From Colletotrichum lupini (Eukaryota > Ascomycota > Sordariomycetes > Glomerellales > Glomerellaceae), in NCBI RefSeq assembly GCF_023278565.1, contig NC_064672.1, forward strand, positions 7,502,001-7,566,000: DNA of 64,000 nt. Direction: 5' to 3'. The notes below the pieces were generated by a model. The model was not told where the DNA came from and searched no databases. It worked only from the letters and a program-made list of their open reading frames with translations. The translations under genes were made by a program, and so were the position numbers. The stretch's first letter is position 1. Every line of letters begins with the position of its first letter. Below are positions 1-12,928 of this stretch, piece after piece.

Positions 1-105
1 TAACACTCTATATATACCTAAGCTACTCCTTTATTACTTAGTCCCCCTTTTTATACTCCCTAAGCTATTTTTTAATTAATAAAACCTAATTAATAAAGCT
101 TAATA
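1..105 (-). repeat. 3' LTR of element A (clipped by window start)
   Basis: This repeat aligns base for base with 15,751-15,855. It is fully RIP-mutated: every CpG and most other C in the distal half of the partner have become T, or A on the other strand. A few bases of the LTR are probably missing, because the partner seems to start about 6 bases earlier. Confidence 0.75.
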
Positions 106-3100
106 AAATACTCCCTCCCCTAAGCTTTGTCCTAAAGCTTATTTACGGTTTATATATACTATATTAATCTTTTATTTAATAAGTTTTTAAATATATAATA
201 TAAGGGTAAGTATAAATAGTACTTATTAACCTAAGTATAAACCCCTTATTTTAAATAATAGCCCTATAATTTTATACCCGGGTCGCTCTTATTTATAAGC
301 CGTTTTTATAATTACTAATACCTAAGTAATCGTTGCCCTACTTTTATTTACTAATATTAACCCCTTTTTAAGCTATTATAATTCCGAATTCCTTTTTTCT
401 TTTTTATTTATAAATTCTTTTTTATATATAATTTCTTATTTTTATTAATATTTATATTACTCCCTCGTTATATAAATATTATAATTAACGAATATTTTTT
501 AAATCCCTATTTTTATATATTTCCCGTACTTAAATAAATCTCTTACGGAGTTATTCTATATTTATTATTAACTTGTTTTAATATAAATATAGCTCTTAAT
601 TATAAAGTTATTATTATTAGTAGTAGAACGGTTATTAATATTATAAGTATACTTAGTAATAGTAGTAATAATAGTTTATTTAAAAAGCTTAATATTCTTT
701 TTACTTACCCTAATTTCGTATATATATTACTATTTATACACTACTTATATTAATTATTATAAACTCTTATTAAAAAAAAAAAAGTAAATATTAAAAAGAT
801 CGGGGTTAGCTAGGTGCGCCCGCTCCCCTACTCTACTTATATTATATATAAAGCGCTTAATTTAAAAACCAAGTATTATAATTAGTTAAATTAATAATTC
901 ATAGCCCCTAATTCGCTCTTTTATTTAATACTTTTTTAAAATTTAGCGTACGTTATATTAAGTATACTACGTAAAACTATTTTTATAAAAATATAATAAG
1001 CGCTTAGTATAGTTATTATTTTACTACTTCTCTTACGTATTATATTAATAATATTTTAAGTCCCTAAGTCTATAAAATTTATAATCCGAACTTTATAAAG
1101 TACCGCTCTTATTTTAAATAATAATATTTATAATTCGGAGGTTTATTACTTTATTATTGCTCTATTATTATTATTATTTAAGTCGCTAATATTACTTTAT
1201 AGTTTTAATAAACTTATTAAATTATTATTAATAATACGCAAAGAGCGCTTAAGCACGCTAATAAAAAGGCTTATTTAACCCTTATTATTAATAATAATAA
1301 TAATAAAATAGTTATAAGCTCTTCCCGCGCTACGTTTTTATTTTATAATAATACTATAATCGTACTATTTTATATTATTTATAATAAAGTACGTTACTTA
1401 AATAATATTTTAGTTAGTATATAGTTACCCCGCCTACGCTCCGTATTCGTAACTAATTATTCATAAATTCGTTAATAATAAGGAGATTATTTTTTTTATA
1501 ACGACCCCTAGGATAATAATTAGGGCGGCCCTTTTATATATAAAAGTAGTTTTTTTTATAAATAAGGGTAGTCTTTTTACGTATTATAAGGATTAAAAAA
1601 ACGGTTTATAATTAGCGCGTTTATATTACTTAATTATAATTATATAGCCCCCTTTTTTTATTTATTAATAACTAGTTCGCTATATTATTAGGCTTATTAA
1701 GAGCTAGGGCGCGCTATTTAATTAAAACTCGTTTTTTATATATACTAATTAATATTACGTTTTTAATATACTTAGCTAGCTCTTATATATTTTCGTTACT
1801 ATTATATCCTTTTTATTAAATTAAGTATTATTACCTCTTTTTTAGCCCTCTATATTATATAATATTTTTTATTTCGTAAAATAGCTCCCTGTTTATATCC
1901 TTAATAAATAAGGGCTTTTAAGGGGCTTCTTCGTAATATTAATATAGCTTAAGTAAGGATATATAAAATATATTATATATTCTATACTATATTAATATAT
2001 TCAGTTAATAAGTAACCCCTACCGTTCTAATTATTAATTTAACTTTAAATAAGTTTAAATACTTATTAACTAATTTCTAACTAAGATACTACTTATTAAT
2101 ATTCTTTTTTAATAATAATACTTAGTTATTTATTTTATATAATATATCTATTTTAATTTTATTAGCTTATTATTTATACGTCTCGCGTACTTTTTATATA
2201 AAAGGTTATAGAGCTTCTTAATTAACTCGTAATTAGGCTATACGCTCCTTAGTTAAAATATTTTATATACTATTTCGAGCCCTTATTAAGATCGATATAA
2301 GGTATATAGATAAGAACCCAAGTAGGGCCTTAGTAAGTACTTTACGGATTACTAAGTACTAAGCGTTATTATATATAAACTTAACTAAATGAAAATACTA
2401 TACTTAATTTAATTAATCTTAAGTATAGAAGTAGTAAAAGTACTACTTTAAATATTAGTTCTACCGTTCTATTTAACTATCCGTTTATAAATAGAACGTA
2501 GTATTAAAACGCCTCTTTATTATTAAAAAGTAATAAAAATAAGTTTAAAACTTATTTATAAATAACGACCCCTTATTAAAAACGATCTTTTTAAGTATTT
2601 TAAACTTAATAAAGATTTTTATAAATAAGAGGTTTATAAATCCTTAGGTTATAAGGGTCGTCCTTATAATAATATAAATATTATATTTTATAAATCGGTT
2701 TATTATAATAAGTATTATATTATAAAAGCGCTTTTTAATTAGCGTAGTTAATATAAATAAGCTTATAATAAAGTTTAATAATATTTTATATTATAGCCTA
2801 ACTAAAGTAAATAAGGGGCGTAATAAGCTATATAACTTATAATAATAAGGCTTTATCTACTAATATACTATATAAATATTAATATAACTTTTTATATCTT
2901 TATTTATTTTATTTTAATAATAGTAGCGTTTTAATAATACTATCGTTCGCTTTATATTATAATATCTTATTATAAATATATCGTAATATATTTTAATAAC
3001 TTCTCTCTTTAGCCCCTTATATAATAATATATAAGCGCAGTTATTATAATATAATAGCCTTTTTAAATCGTATACTTAGCTTTATTATTACTTCTTTTTA

Positions 3101-4321
3101 ACTAAATAAGGCCGTTAGTTCTTTTTAATTTACTACCTATTTTTTATAAAAGCGTCCTTTTATTAAGCGGCCCGTAATTAACTTATTATTAATAACCCCT
3201 TTTTATTAATTATTATTTTAAGCGCTTTTATTATATTAAAATCCTATAAAATAAATAGCTCGTAATTTATAGTTTTAATAATAGGCTTAAGTAGTTTTTT
3301 AAATACTATACTATAATTTTAATATTTTAAGCTCGTAGCCCCGTTATACCTCTCGAAGTACTCCTTAGAGTTCTCTCGAGCTAAAGTTCTTAACCTCTTT
3401 TATTTATTTTTTTATATTATTATTAGTTCTATTTTTAAAATACTTATTATTTTTTTTACTTAAGAGCCGCTCCCGCGGCTCGTTTTTATATACTTTATTA
3501 TTATAATTTTAAAAAGTTTTTATATATTTTTAATATTATAAAGGTCTTTTTTTATTTTTAATAATAGCTCCTTTACTCCGCTATTATTACTCCTTTTATT
3601 ATAATTAGGTTTTTATAATAGTTTATTTATTAGGTTTTTTATACTTAGCTTAAACCTAATTTTAATATTAAATACTATAAGTTTATTTAATTAGTATAGC
3701 TATTTCCCGTTTAGTCTCTTTTTTATATTTAAGAACTATAAGTTAAAATAATCTATAAATACTACGACTTAATCTCGGCTATAAGTAAAGTAGTATTATT
3801 AGTTTTTTAATACGTTTATAATAATTAATAGCTCCGTATTTTTTATACTATAATAGCTCTCCGTATCCGTTAATTTCCTTAACTTATAAATAATTAAGTA
3901 CTAATTACCCTTAAATAATTACGTAATTACTAAGCTAATAGCTTAAGCTAAAGCGTCTATTTATAACTATATAAATAGGGTAGGGTCGAAATATCGTAAT
4001 ATTAGTACGTTAGTAAATACTATTAATAACCTCTTAAATAACTTTATAATAAGTATTAATAACTCTAACTATCTTAGTTTTACTTTTTTTAATAACTTTA
4101 TTAAAAGTGCCGTTATTTTAATATAGTTATTAATAAATCTATAGTAAAACCCTATAAATCTAAAAAACGTTTATATATTTTTAACGCTCTTTAAAAATAG
4201 CTAATTTATTATTACTTTAATACGCGCGGGTTCTATTTTTATATTTTCGTTAGATATAATATACTTTAAAAATCCTATACGTAATATATAAAACTTATAT
4301 TTATTACTATTTAAATATAAG

Positions 4322-4511
4322 TATAAGAGATTAGGCTATAAGCACTTAACTAGCGAGGCTATAATATAAGTATAAGTATATTATAAAACTAAAGCTTATA
4401 GAGTCCTTTATAAGGGCTCTACTTTTTAAAAAGTTCTTTTATAATACGATTTATATACTAATTATTAAATTATTAGTATCCTATTACTAGCTATATCCCG
4501 AATTTATTATA
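4322..4511 (-). repeat. 3' LTR of element B
   Basis: This 190-bp repeat is co-linear with 12,739-12,928. Differences are C/T and G/A transitions. It is preceded on the plus strand by the target duplication ATAAG. Confidence 0.85.
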
Positions 4512-4799
4512 ATTACTCCCCCCTTATATAACTTTAGTCCCTAAAGTTATTACGTAATATCTTTTTTTAACGTTAATAATAAAGCTATTAACGTCGTTAT
4601 TTATAATAAATTCTATAAAGCGTTAATAATATCCTTTCTTACTTAAGAATAAGGTATTATTCCTATTTTTTTATTTAACGGATACTTTATTATTATTATT
4701 TAATAATAGCGTACGAACTAGTTATTAAGTTAGTAATATATATTTATAGTAAAGTATTCTAACTATTATAATATATAAGAGCCTACTTAACCTCGTAGT

Positions 4800-6700
4800 T
4801 ATTATTATTACTAAGCTATTAAGTATAGTAAAAGATTTTTTTCTTATTACTAATTACGTATTTACTTTTTCTTCCCTCTTTTTATTTAATAACCGTTCTA
4901 CGAATTCTTTTTTATATAACTATACTTTTTTTTTATAATATTTTAATTTTATATTATTTCTTAATTACGACTCTTTTATTATACTATTACTAAGTATCTA
5001 CCGAAATATTTACTATTTTATATATTTAGGATATACTTAATATAAAATATAATCTTAAAAAGGGCTTCCGTAGTCTCTATAATAGTACTCCTTATATACG
5101 CTACTTAGCTAGTTTATATTATAATATTAACGAGCTTATTTATATTACTAGTACTTATATTACTAAGTATATTATTTATTAGATTAATAAGAAGAAGTAT
5201 TCTATTATAAGTCGTCGAGTCTTTACTAATCCGTTACTAAAATATTAGTTAATAATATCTTTTAGGTTCTTAAGGAGCTATATAGTACTACTTAGTTTAT
5301 TTAGAATACCTTTATAGAGTTCTATAATACTAAGGAATAAAATAGCTTTAACTCTTATAAATACGGCCGCGTTCTTTATACTTTTAGTTATATTATTAAT
5401 ATATAAGAGAAGGTTACTACTTATATTACTAACTTATTAACAAGTAATAAAATAAAAAAGGTCTGTTTTAAATAAGCTATTCTCTAAGAGCTTATTATTA
5501 ACTACGAGTATTTAAACTTATTAATTTTAATTATAATAAGTCGTTAGTAATTATTTAGTAAATTTTCTTTTTATTAACTTAGATTTCTTTTTTTAAACTA
5601 ATATTCTTAATATTAATAATAAAATTAAGATTATTTCCTATTTTAGTTATTTCTAATTAGCTTATTTTTATAATAATAGTCGTATAACCGCTCTATAAAA
5701 TAACCTTAATACTCTAGCTTAGTATTATAAAAAGACTTTTAAGGGCGTTATTATTATATATATTTAAGAGTTTTTTATTTTCCTTATTTTTTATAAATAC
5801 CTTACTAAGTTCTTAATAAATAAGGTACTTATTTATATTATTATTATATATAGTATTACTCTTATTTTTTATAATCCTAAGACTTAGACTTTTATTAAGA
5901 AGCGTACTCTTATTATTAACTATATTTTTAATAATAATAACGAGCGGGACGATTTTAAGTTTAAGTTTAATAAGTCCTAGTACGAGGATATTAAATTTAA
6001 AGAGCTTAGTAATAATTTAAAAAATTCTTTTTTTTAGTATTATAATAAGCACTACTATTTTAATATTAATAACTTATTAACCCTTATTTATAACGCTCTT
6101 TTTAATATAAACGAGGGTACCTTAGCCCTTAGTTATATTACTCTAAATCTTAATAAGGCTAGTATTATACTCCTCCCGTTTTAAGTAAAAGCTTTATAAT
6201 AACTTAATAAAGTTATTACTTATATTAAAATTAAAATTATAAGTTATAATAAATAGTTTAACGTTAATAAGTTCTTTATAAATATTAATATTACGAAGGT
6301 CCCTTAGTTTAACTAAGACTATAAGAGCGTTATTTTAAATAACGTCCCCTATTCCTAACTTATTATTAATAATAATAGCGTTACGCCCCTTACTTTATTT
6401 CTTACTCTATTTTTTATTATAGCTCCCGTTATACTTCTTATTATATTTCTTATTATAGTTCTTATTATACTTCTTATTATACCTCTTATTATAACTCTTA
6501 TTATACTTCTTATTATAACTTCTAATAGTAACTAAGTAATAAACGCTCTACGAACTATTATTATTAATATATATAATACTCTATACGACTTTAACTACCT
6601 CCTTTTTACTTATTATAATATTAATAAGGTTAACGGCCTTATTTTAAATAGTTAACTAAGTATATATATAAAGCCTCCCTACTTCTTATTTATTAAGTAA
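4800..6700 (+). pseudogene. Unidentified RIP-degraded coding region antisense to element B
   Basis: Between the chromodomain and the 3' LTR polypurine tract of element B, plus-strand frames remain protein-like over hundreds of bases. In the frame starting at 4,801, the stretch to about 4,930 has no stop, and to about 5,560 stops occur mostly as TAA/TAG where CAA/CAG (Gln) would have stood. A different frame is the more open one near 5,880-6,190. The region ends in a tandem 12-bp repeat encoding Ser-Tyr-Tyr-X. I do not recognise a domain. It could be an extra antisense ORF of the retrotransposon, a captured host fragment, or another nested element whose ends I cannot see. Confidence 0.35.
6436..6519 (+). 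repeat. Seven-copy 12-bp tandem repeat (TCTTATTATNNN)
   Basis: Seven consecutive 12-base units share TCTTATTAT followed by a variable codon (ATT, AGT, ACT, ACC, AAC, ACT, AAC). A diverged unit precedes them at 6,424. Read in plus frame 1 it encodes Ser-Tyr-Tyr-X. Undoing CpA-to-TpA change would allow Ser-Tyr-His-X or Ser-His-His-X. The codon-length period and variable third residue suggest it was once coding. Confidence 0.75.
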
Positions 6701-6959
6701 ATTACTATTACTAATTATTAAACTTTAAAAGTATATACTAGAGCCGCTATTATTACTATTAATATTACGTAAGTTACTCCCCTTATATAGCTAAATTTTA
6801 ATAATTTTTTAATAACGTATTACTAAGGGTTATAATACTATATCTTTTTCTTAAGGATTACGCTAAGCTAAATAAAAAGGGTTTTATAATATATTATTAA
6901 TTAACTTATTTTTAATAACCTTTTATTACGAACTTAACGTTTATTATCTTATTTTATAT

Positions 6960-9900
6960 ATACCCTTTTTTTATAATATTCGAATTTATTAATTATTTCC
7001 GCTACCCCTTTAAAATACTTAATAGGCTCTTACGTATTATACTTAGTAAGTTACTTAGTTTATTTAATAAAATATTATAAGTTTTCTCCCTTGCCTTATA
7101 TTATAACGATTTCTTTAACTTCTTAAACGTCTTACTTATCCTCTAACTCCGAGAGATTTACTATTTAGTCATTAACTATTTAATAATTTCCCTATAGCTT
7201 AAGCTAAAAAACTAAGAAAATATTATATATTCTCTAATACTACTTTAATAAATATACTTAATAAGCCTATTTCTTTACCCTTTTAGTTATTATTATTTTA
7301 ATATATTTTAATATTAGTTTATTATTTTTAAATTATATATTCTTTATTAATAAGCCGACGACCTCTTTATAATCAAACTCCTTTAAGGTATATTTTTTAT
7401 TATAATAAGCTACTTAGTTCTTAGAGGCTTATACTTACGCTTATATAGCTTAAGCCCTAATTTTTCTAATTTTTTAAACCCTTTCCTAAACCCTCTAAAC
7501 TATAACCTTATAATTAAATATATATTTAACGTACTTAGAGTAATAGCCGTATAATACTATATATAGGGATACTTTTGTAATAAAGTATTAGTTATTATTA
7601 TATATAAACTCGGCCTCCTCTAGCTATACTACTTACTTATTTAATAAGCCCTTAATATAAATCTTTAAATACTTTTTTAATATTTAATAAGTTCGCTCCG
7701 TTTAGCTATCTATTTATAAATAATACGTAGTAAATAGTTAATAATATATTACTTATTCCTTAGCGAACTCTTTTTAAAATACGCTTATAAAAAACTTATT
7801 TTTATTTATAATAATACTTTTAGGCATATTAAACTTATATTTAACTTCTTAATATAAGATATTTATTATTTATATTACGTTAAGTATTTTAATAATAAAT
7901 AAGAACTTTATAAATTTTATTATATAATAAATAATAACTAAAATATTATTATACTCTACGCTATTATTACGAGCGCTTAGTAATAGCCCCGTAATAAAGT
8001 TTATAAATATTTTTTAAAATAAATATAAGGGTAGTAATAATAATTATAGTTACTTATATAGCTTATATCTTAGGGTTATAACTCCTAAATAATACTTATA
8101 GTTCTTAACGTATTCTTAAATATCTTATTAAATATTTTCTTAATAAAACTTTTTTTAAATTAGCTCGAGAGTTTTCGTAGCTCTTATATAACCTATTTTA
8201 TAATTATCGTAATATTAATAAAGGATCTCTATTTAAAAAAACTCTACTTAAGGATAATAAGTCTTTTCTTAAAAAATAATATATTTTATTTATTAAGTAA
8301 ACATACTCTTAGCTCGCTAGTTATAATACGAACTCTTATTAATTATAATATATAGAACTCGTTTTTAGTTTATAATCTTTTAATAAGCTCTTTAGTTTTT
8401 AGTAAGAGATAAGAAGCGAATACTATTTTATTTTTTATAAGCTCTTTTATAATAAGGCATAGGATATACTATTTTAATATAATAACCCTAGTTCTATTTA
8501 ACTCCTTTTTATCCTTATTAAACTATTAACGAGCGTTTATTAATAACTTTTTTATTTTTTTACTTCGAGTTATTATAATAATAATTATTATTATTTTATT
8601 AGTACGCCCTATAATACGCTATTAATATAAAAAAGAGGATTCCCTATCCTTAGAACTAGCCGATATTTAGTTAGGATTATAAAAAGAGGCTTTAATTATT
8701 TAAATATATACTTTAATAATATTATTTTATCTTTTTAAGCTAATTATTTTTTATTAAACGTTAAGTAGTAGTTTATTAATAAGACATAGCTTCTAGGTTA
8801 GTATAGGGAGGACGTCTTTATAAAGTACTTCCCCCTCTATATAGTCTAGCTTTTTAAATAAACCGTTCGCTAAGTTTATTTTCCTTAACTAGTATTCTAA
8901 GTTAAAGTTGAATACTAATAATTTATATACTTATTTTATAAGCCTTTTTTAAAGGTCCTACGCTAGTATACTAATTATTTTTTTAAATACTTAATAATTT
9001 ATTAAAATTATAAACTTTTATAAAAGGCCTTAAAAATAGTAAGCTTAGTACTCTAGCCCTTTTATTATAATAAGTAGTTCTTATTAACCCGTAGCCTATT
9101 ACTACTCTATATCCATAAGCTTTTATAATTAATAAGTAACGGGTTATTATTTTTTATTAACTTATTATAATAAGATTATTATAATAACTTTAACCGAAGC
9201 GTTAGTTTTTATTTATATAATATATTATAAGTTCTAATATATAAGTATGATTATTAAAATAAAAGCGATTTTTAGCTAATTAAATACCTCGTTTACTTCT
9301 TTAGTTTACTAAAAGTCCCTTATTTACCCCTTTTTTATTTTTAATAATACTATTATTAGTATAATAATATCTAAGTATTTAGTAATAAACTTCTAATAAA
9401 AGTTATAAAACCCTAAGAATACTTAGATATCCCTAATAGACTTTAGCGCTTTTTAATTAATAATCGTTCGTACTTATAATAAGTTAATCTTAATTCTTTT
9501 TAATATAATAATATAACTTAAGAACTCGACCTTTTTTTAATAGAACGAGTACTTTAATAGTTTAGTAAAAAGCTTATATAAACGTAAACATTAAAGGACT
9601 TTTTTAATATCCTCCGTATACTACTCTTTTATTATTAAATAAATTATTAAATTATTTATATATATTATATAATAAGTATTTAATAAGTTAGCGAGCGCTT
9701 AGTAAATATATACTTAGAACGTTATGGGTACGTTCGTTAGTTTAAAAAGTATAATAATATATTTAAAATAACCGTATTAGCTCTAGAACGTTATTTTTTA
9801 TTAATCTCTTTTTTTAATTTAGATATAGTAATAAGTATCCCTAATATTTATTTTTAAAATCTATTTTACTTTACGAAGCCTATTTAGGAGCTTATTAATA

Positions 9901-10950
9901 AGTAGTAATAAGTATTAATTCTTTATAATTATTTTATTTAGCCCGTAGTAATTTATATAAAGGCGTAGCGTACTATCCTTTTTTAATATAAAGAGGATTA
10001 GTACCCTAGCCTTACTAACTAAAAGTATAAGATAACCGTTTACTAAGTTTTTAATAATATACGCGCGAAGCTTATTAAGTTATTTTTTATTTAATGGATA
10101 AATAGGATTATATAGTAGTTTAGTACTTAGAACTAAGTTAATAAAGTATTTTACTTTATTATATAACTACGGTCCTTTTATTAACTATTTATTAAATATC
10201 TCTACTTCTAATTAAAGTTCTAATAATAAACTCCTTCGTAATTTAGTCTCCGTTACCCCTATAATACTTTTTATAATAGTAATATATAATATATATACCC
10301 TTTTATAATTTTTAATAATATTACGAGCTATTACCTCTAGTTCGGTAACTAAAATAGGCTTATATAACTATATATGTATTATTATATTAATATAAATACC
10401 CTCTTAGTTTATTAATAATTATAATAATAAGAGGTTTACTATTCTTTTATCCTTATTAACTATAATAAATAGTTATTAAATCTTCCTTAGCTACTTATAA
10501 TAGTTAATAAAAAAGAGCGTTAATTAATAAGCTTTCCCTTAGTTTACGGCTTTACCCTAAAAGTCCCTTAATAAGGGAGCTATAGTAATAGCCGGGGTTA
10601 ACCCTAAGTAAATTATAAGCCTAGTATTAATAATATTTATCTTAGAGTATATATTTATATTAACTTTTATTAACCTTTCAATAATACTTCGTAAAACTAT
10701 CGCCCTACTTTTTATAATTATTCTTATTAATACCTTTTTAATACTTAGTATAAGCGTATTAAGTATATTACTTATATTTACTTATTTTTTAATAAGTCGA
10801 CCTCTATAACTCTTAGCTTAATAATAACCCGTTAAATAATTACTAACGTTAGCTTTAATTAGGGGTACGTTAGCTTATTATCGTCCCTATTTCCTAACTT
10901 ATTTTTTTAATACTTATTAAATATATAGCCTATTTTATTATATATAAAGT
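6960..10950 (-). pseudogene. Degraded gag 3' end and pol of element B (zinc knuckle, RT, RNase H, integrase, chromodomain)
   Basis: The reading order on the minus strand is typical of Ty3/gypsy. It starts with a CX2CX4HX4C knuckle in which all four ligands read Tyr, by TGC/TGT to TAC/TAT and CAC to TAC. Next come the reverse transcriptase palm region just downstream of the YxDD box, RNase H with a D-to-N changed active-site region, then integrase. Last is a chromodomain with the pattern Y-[FL]-[IV]-K-W...TWEP. Stops fall almost only at former Gln and Trp codons, which points to RIP rather than random decay. Exact limits cannot be fixed. Confidence 0.7.
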
Positions 10951-11083
10951 ACTTAATATTATTATTATAACGCTTTTATAATAGCTTAGTATGAGTACTC
11001 TTATTATATAGCTTTTATAATATTACTTCTAATAAGTCCTTAAAGCCTAGCCCCTTAAAGCTCTCTTTATTCTTTTTTTTATA

Positions 11084-11583
11084 AAAGGGGGATATTTGTT
11101 ACGAAGGTAACTTTGTTTACCTTATTATTCGCCTTATTATCAATATTACGTAAGCAAACTATATACCATATTAATCTACGATTTCTGTAGATTATTATAG
11201 GTATTGATTATGTAAGCAATACTGCTTATATAAGCTTACGTGAGCAATGGAAAGTACTGGAAGGTAACTGAATAATCTGGAATTTACTCGAGGCGGAATT
11301 ACGTACTACGATTACGCATTCACTTACGTATACGCTTATTAATTATATTATAATTAATAAGCAATGGAATATTCTAGTAAGAGGTTTTTATGCCTATATG
11401 TAGGCGTGTATTTGCCTACCTAGACCTTTCGTTAAGCAAGCAACTTCTCATATAGTAATTCAACTATATTACTCTCTTTACTACAAAAACCTCTTTTATA
11501 TACGCTAATATCCCCTATATTCATATATTCTTGCTTCTATATGAATATTCACTTTTTATAACCTTTATAAGAATATCCCGCAT
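11084..11583. mobile_element. RIP-free ~500-bp insertion island inside element B gag (MITE-like or solo LTR)
   Basis: From about 11,084 to 11,583 (perhaps 11,610) CpA and TpG dinucleotides are abundant, whereas they are nearly absent for kilobases on both sides. The ends carry an imperfect inverted repeat: GGGGGATATT near 11,087-11,096 against GCGGGATATT on the complement near 11,573-11,582. Possible TA flanks make a MITE plausible. Alternatively TGTTACG at 11,097, preceded by a G5 purine run, resembles an LTR start after a polypurine tract. The island contains an internal hairpin (AATCTAC..GTAGATT, around 11,171-11,192) and no useful ORF. It interrupts the presumed gag frame of element B. 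Exact ends are uncertain. Confidence 0.5.
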
Positions 11584-12738
11584 TACCTCGTTAAAGCTAT
11601 ACGTGCTAGAATATTTAATACGGTTATTTTAATAATAAATATAGCCTCTTTTTATTATCCTTTTATAATTAGTCGCCGCTCTTTTATTAATTTAATAATT
11701 ATAATTTATTAACCTCGTAAGTTATATTACGTACTTTTTTAATTAAAACTTTATAATAATTTAAATTATCCTATAACTAAAATAGTAGTTTAAAAAAGAA
11801 CTAATATACCTCTACTTTCGAATTTTTTATATTTTTTATACTTAGGTTATAATAAATTACTAACTACTTAGTAAGGAACTAAATAGGGGTCTAGCCCTCT
11901 TTTAGCCTTTTTATCCTTAGCTCTTTATAATATTCCCGTTCCTAAGTCTCGGGGTCTACGTATTATTAATAAATAAATATTAAGAAGTTACCTTAAGAGA
12001 GGGGATCTTAGAGGCTTTTTTTATAATTATACTATTATATTTATAATAATAGGGATATTTTAAATAGGGCCTATTTAATATACTATTCTATAATACTTTC
12101 TATACGAAGCTTATTACTTACTTTTATAATAATAATCTAGTTTATTACTTAGGTACTTATAAACTCTTTTTTAATTAGTTTATAGTTATAAAAAGGAGGC
12201 TTTTTATATTCTTATTAACCTAGACGTATTACTAATTACTTAATAAGCTATTAAATAAGCTCCTTATATTAACGCCGTTCTTAGTTTTAATTTTTAATTA
12301 TTATTTTTATTATTTTATAAAAATAGGTTATTATTAAGCTTATAAAGTTTATTAAACTAGCTATTTTAATACTACTTATACCTTTATACGCGCCTTAATT
12401 TTATATATTTAATAATTAGTTATTAATAAACGCCTCATTTATAATAAATAAGGTCTTTAGGGTATTAATAGGGTAACTAGCCTATAAGGGTAATTTATTT
12501 TAATTATTTTCTTTATTTAGCTCTTTTATAAACGCTAGTATTTAAATAGGACTTGCCCTATAATAAGCTTATTTTCTTAAATAGAATAGGGTTAAATAAT
12601 TAATTTTAAATAGTTATAGCTCGTTAGTACTAATAGCTCTTTATTAATAACTAAGTATTATTTTATTAACGTTCCGTTTATTTTTATAATTTATTATTAT
12701 TTATACTAATTACTTTATAAAAATAAAAGTTTTAGAAT

Positions 12739-12928
12739 TATAAAAAATTAGGCTATAAGTACTTAACTAGCGAGGTTATAATATAAGTATAAGTATATTA
12801 TAAAATTAAAGTTTATAAAGTCCTTTATAAGGGCTCTACTTTTTAAAAAGTTCTTTTATAATACGATCCGTATATTAGTTACTAAGTTATTAGCGTCCTA
12901 TCGCCGGCCGTATCCCGAATTTATTATA
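12739..12928 (-). repeat. 5' LTR of element B
   Basis: This is the partner of 4,322-4,511 and has the same length. It is followed by the matching target duplication ATAAG at 12,929-12,933. Its end (CGCCGGCCG around 12,901) is less mutated than that of the other copy. Confidence 0.85.

Larger units (their letters stand above)
4322..12928 (-). mobile_element. RIP-degraded Ty3/gypsy chromovirus nested in element A (element B)
   Basis: Two 190-bp direct repeats (4,322-4,511 and 12,739-12,928) are flanked by the 5-bp duplication ATAAG (4,317-4,321 and 12,929-12,933). LTR ends on the minus strand are TA..TA, as expected for RIP-mutated TG..CA. A polypurine tract with six G lies on the minus strand next to 4,512, so 4,322-4,511 is the 3' LTR. 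Minus-strand translations show a gag zinc knuckle at about 10,880-10,925 with every Cys/His turned to Tyr. Reverse transcriptase after the YxDD box lies at about 9,550-9,650 and the thumb/RNase H start (AFT.API-like) at about 9,200-9,420. A chromodomain ending in ..TWEP lies at about 6,980-7,130. At 8.6 kb it is long for a chromovirus. The excess is a roughly 2.4-kb region after the chromodomain plus an un-RIPed island inside gag. Confidence 0.82.
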
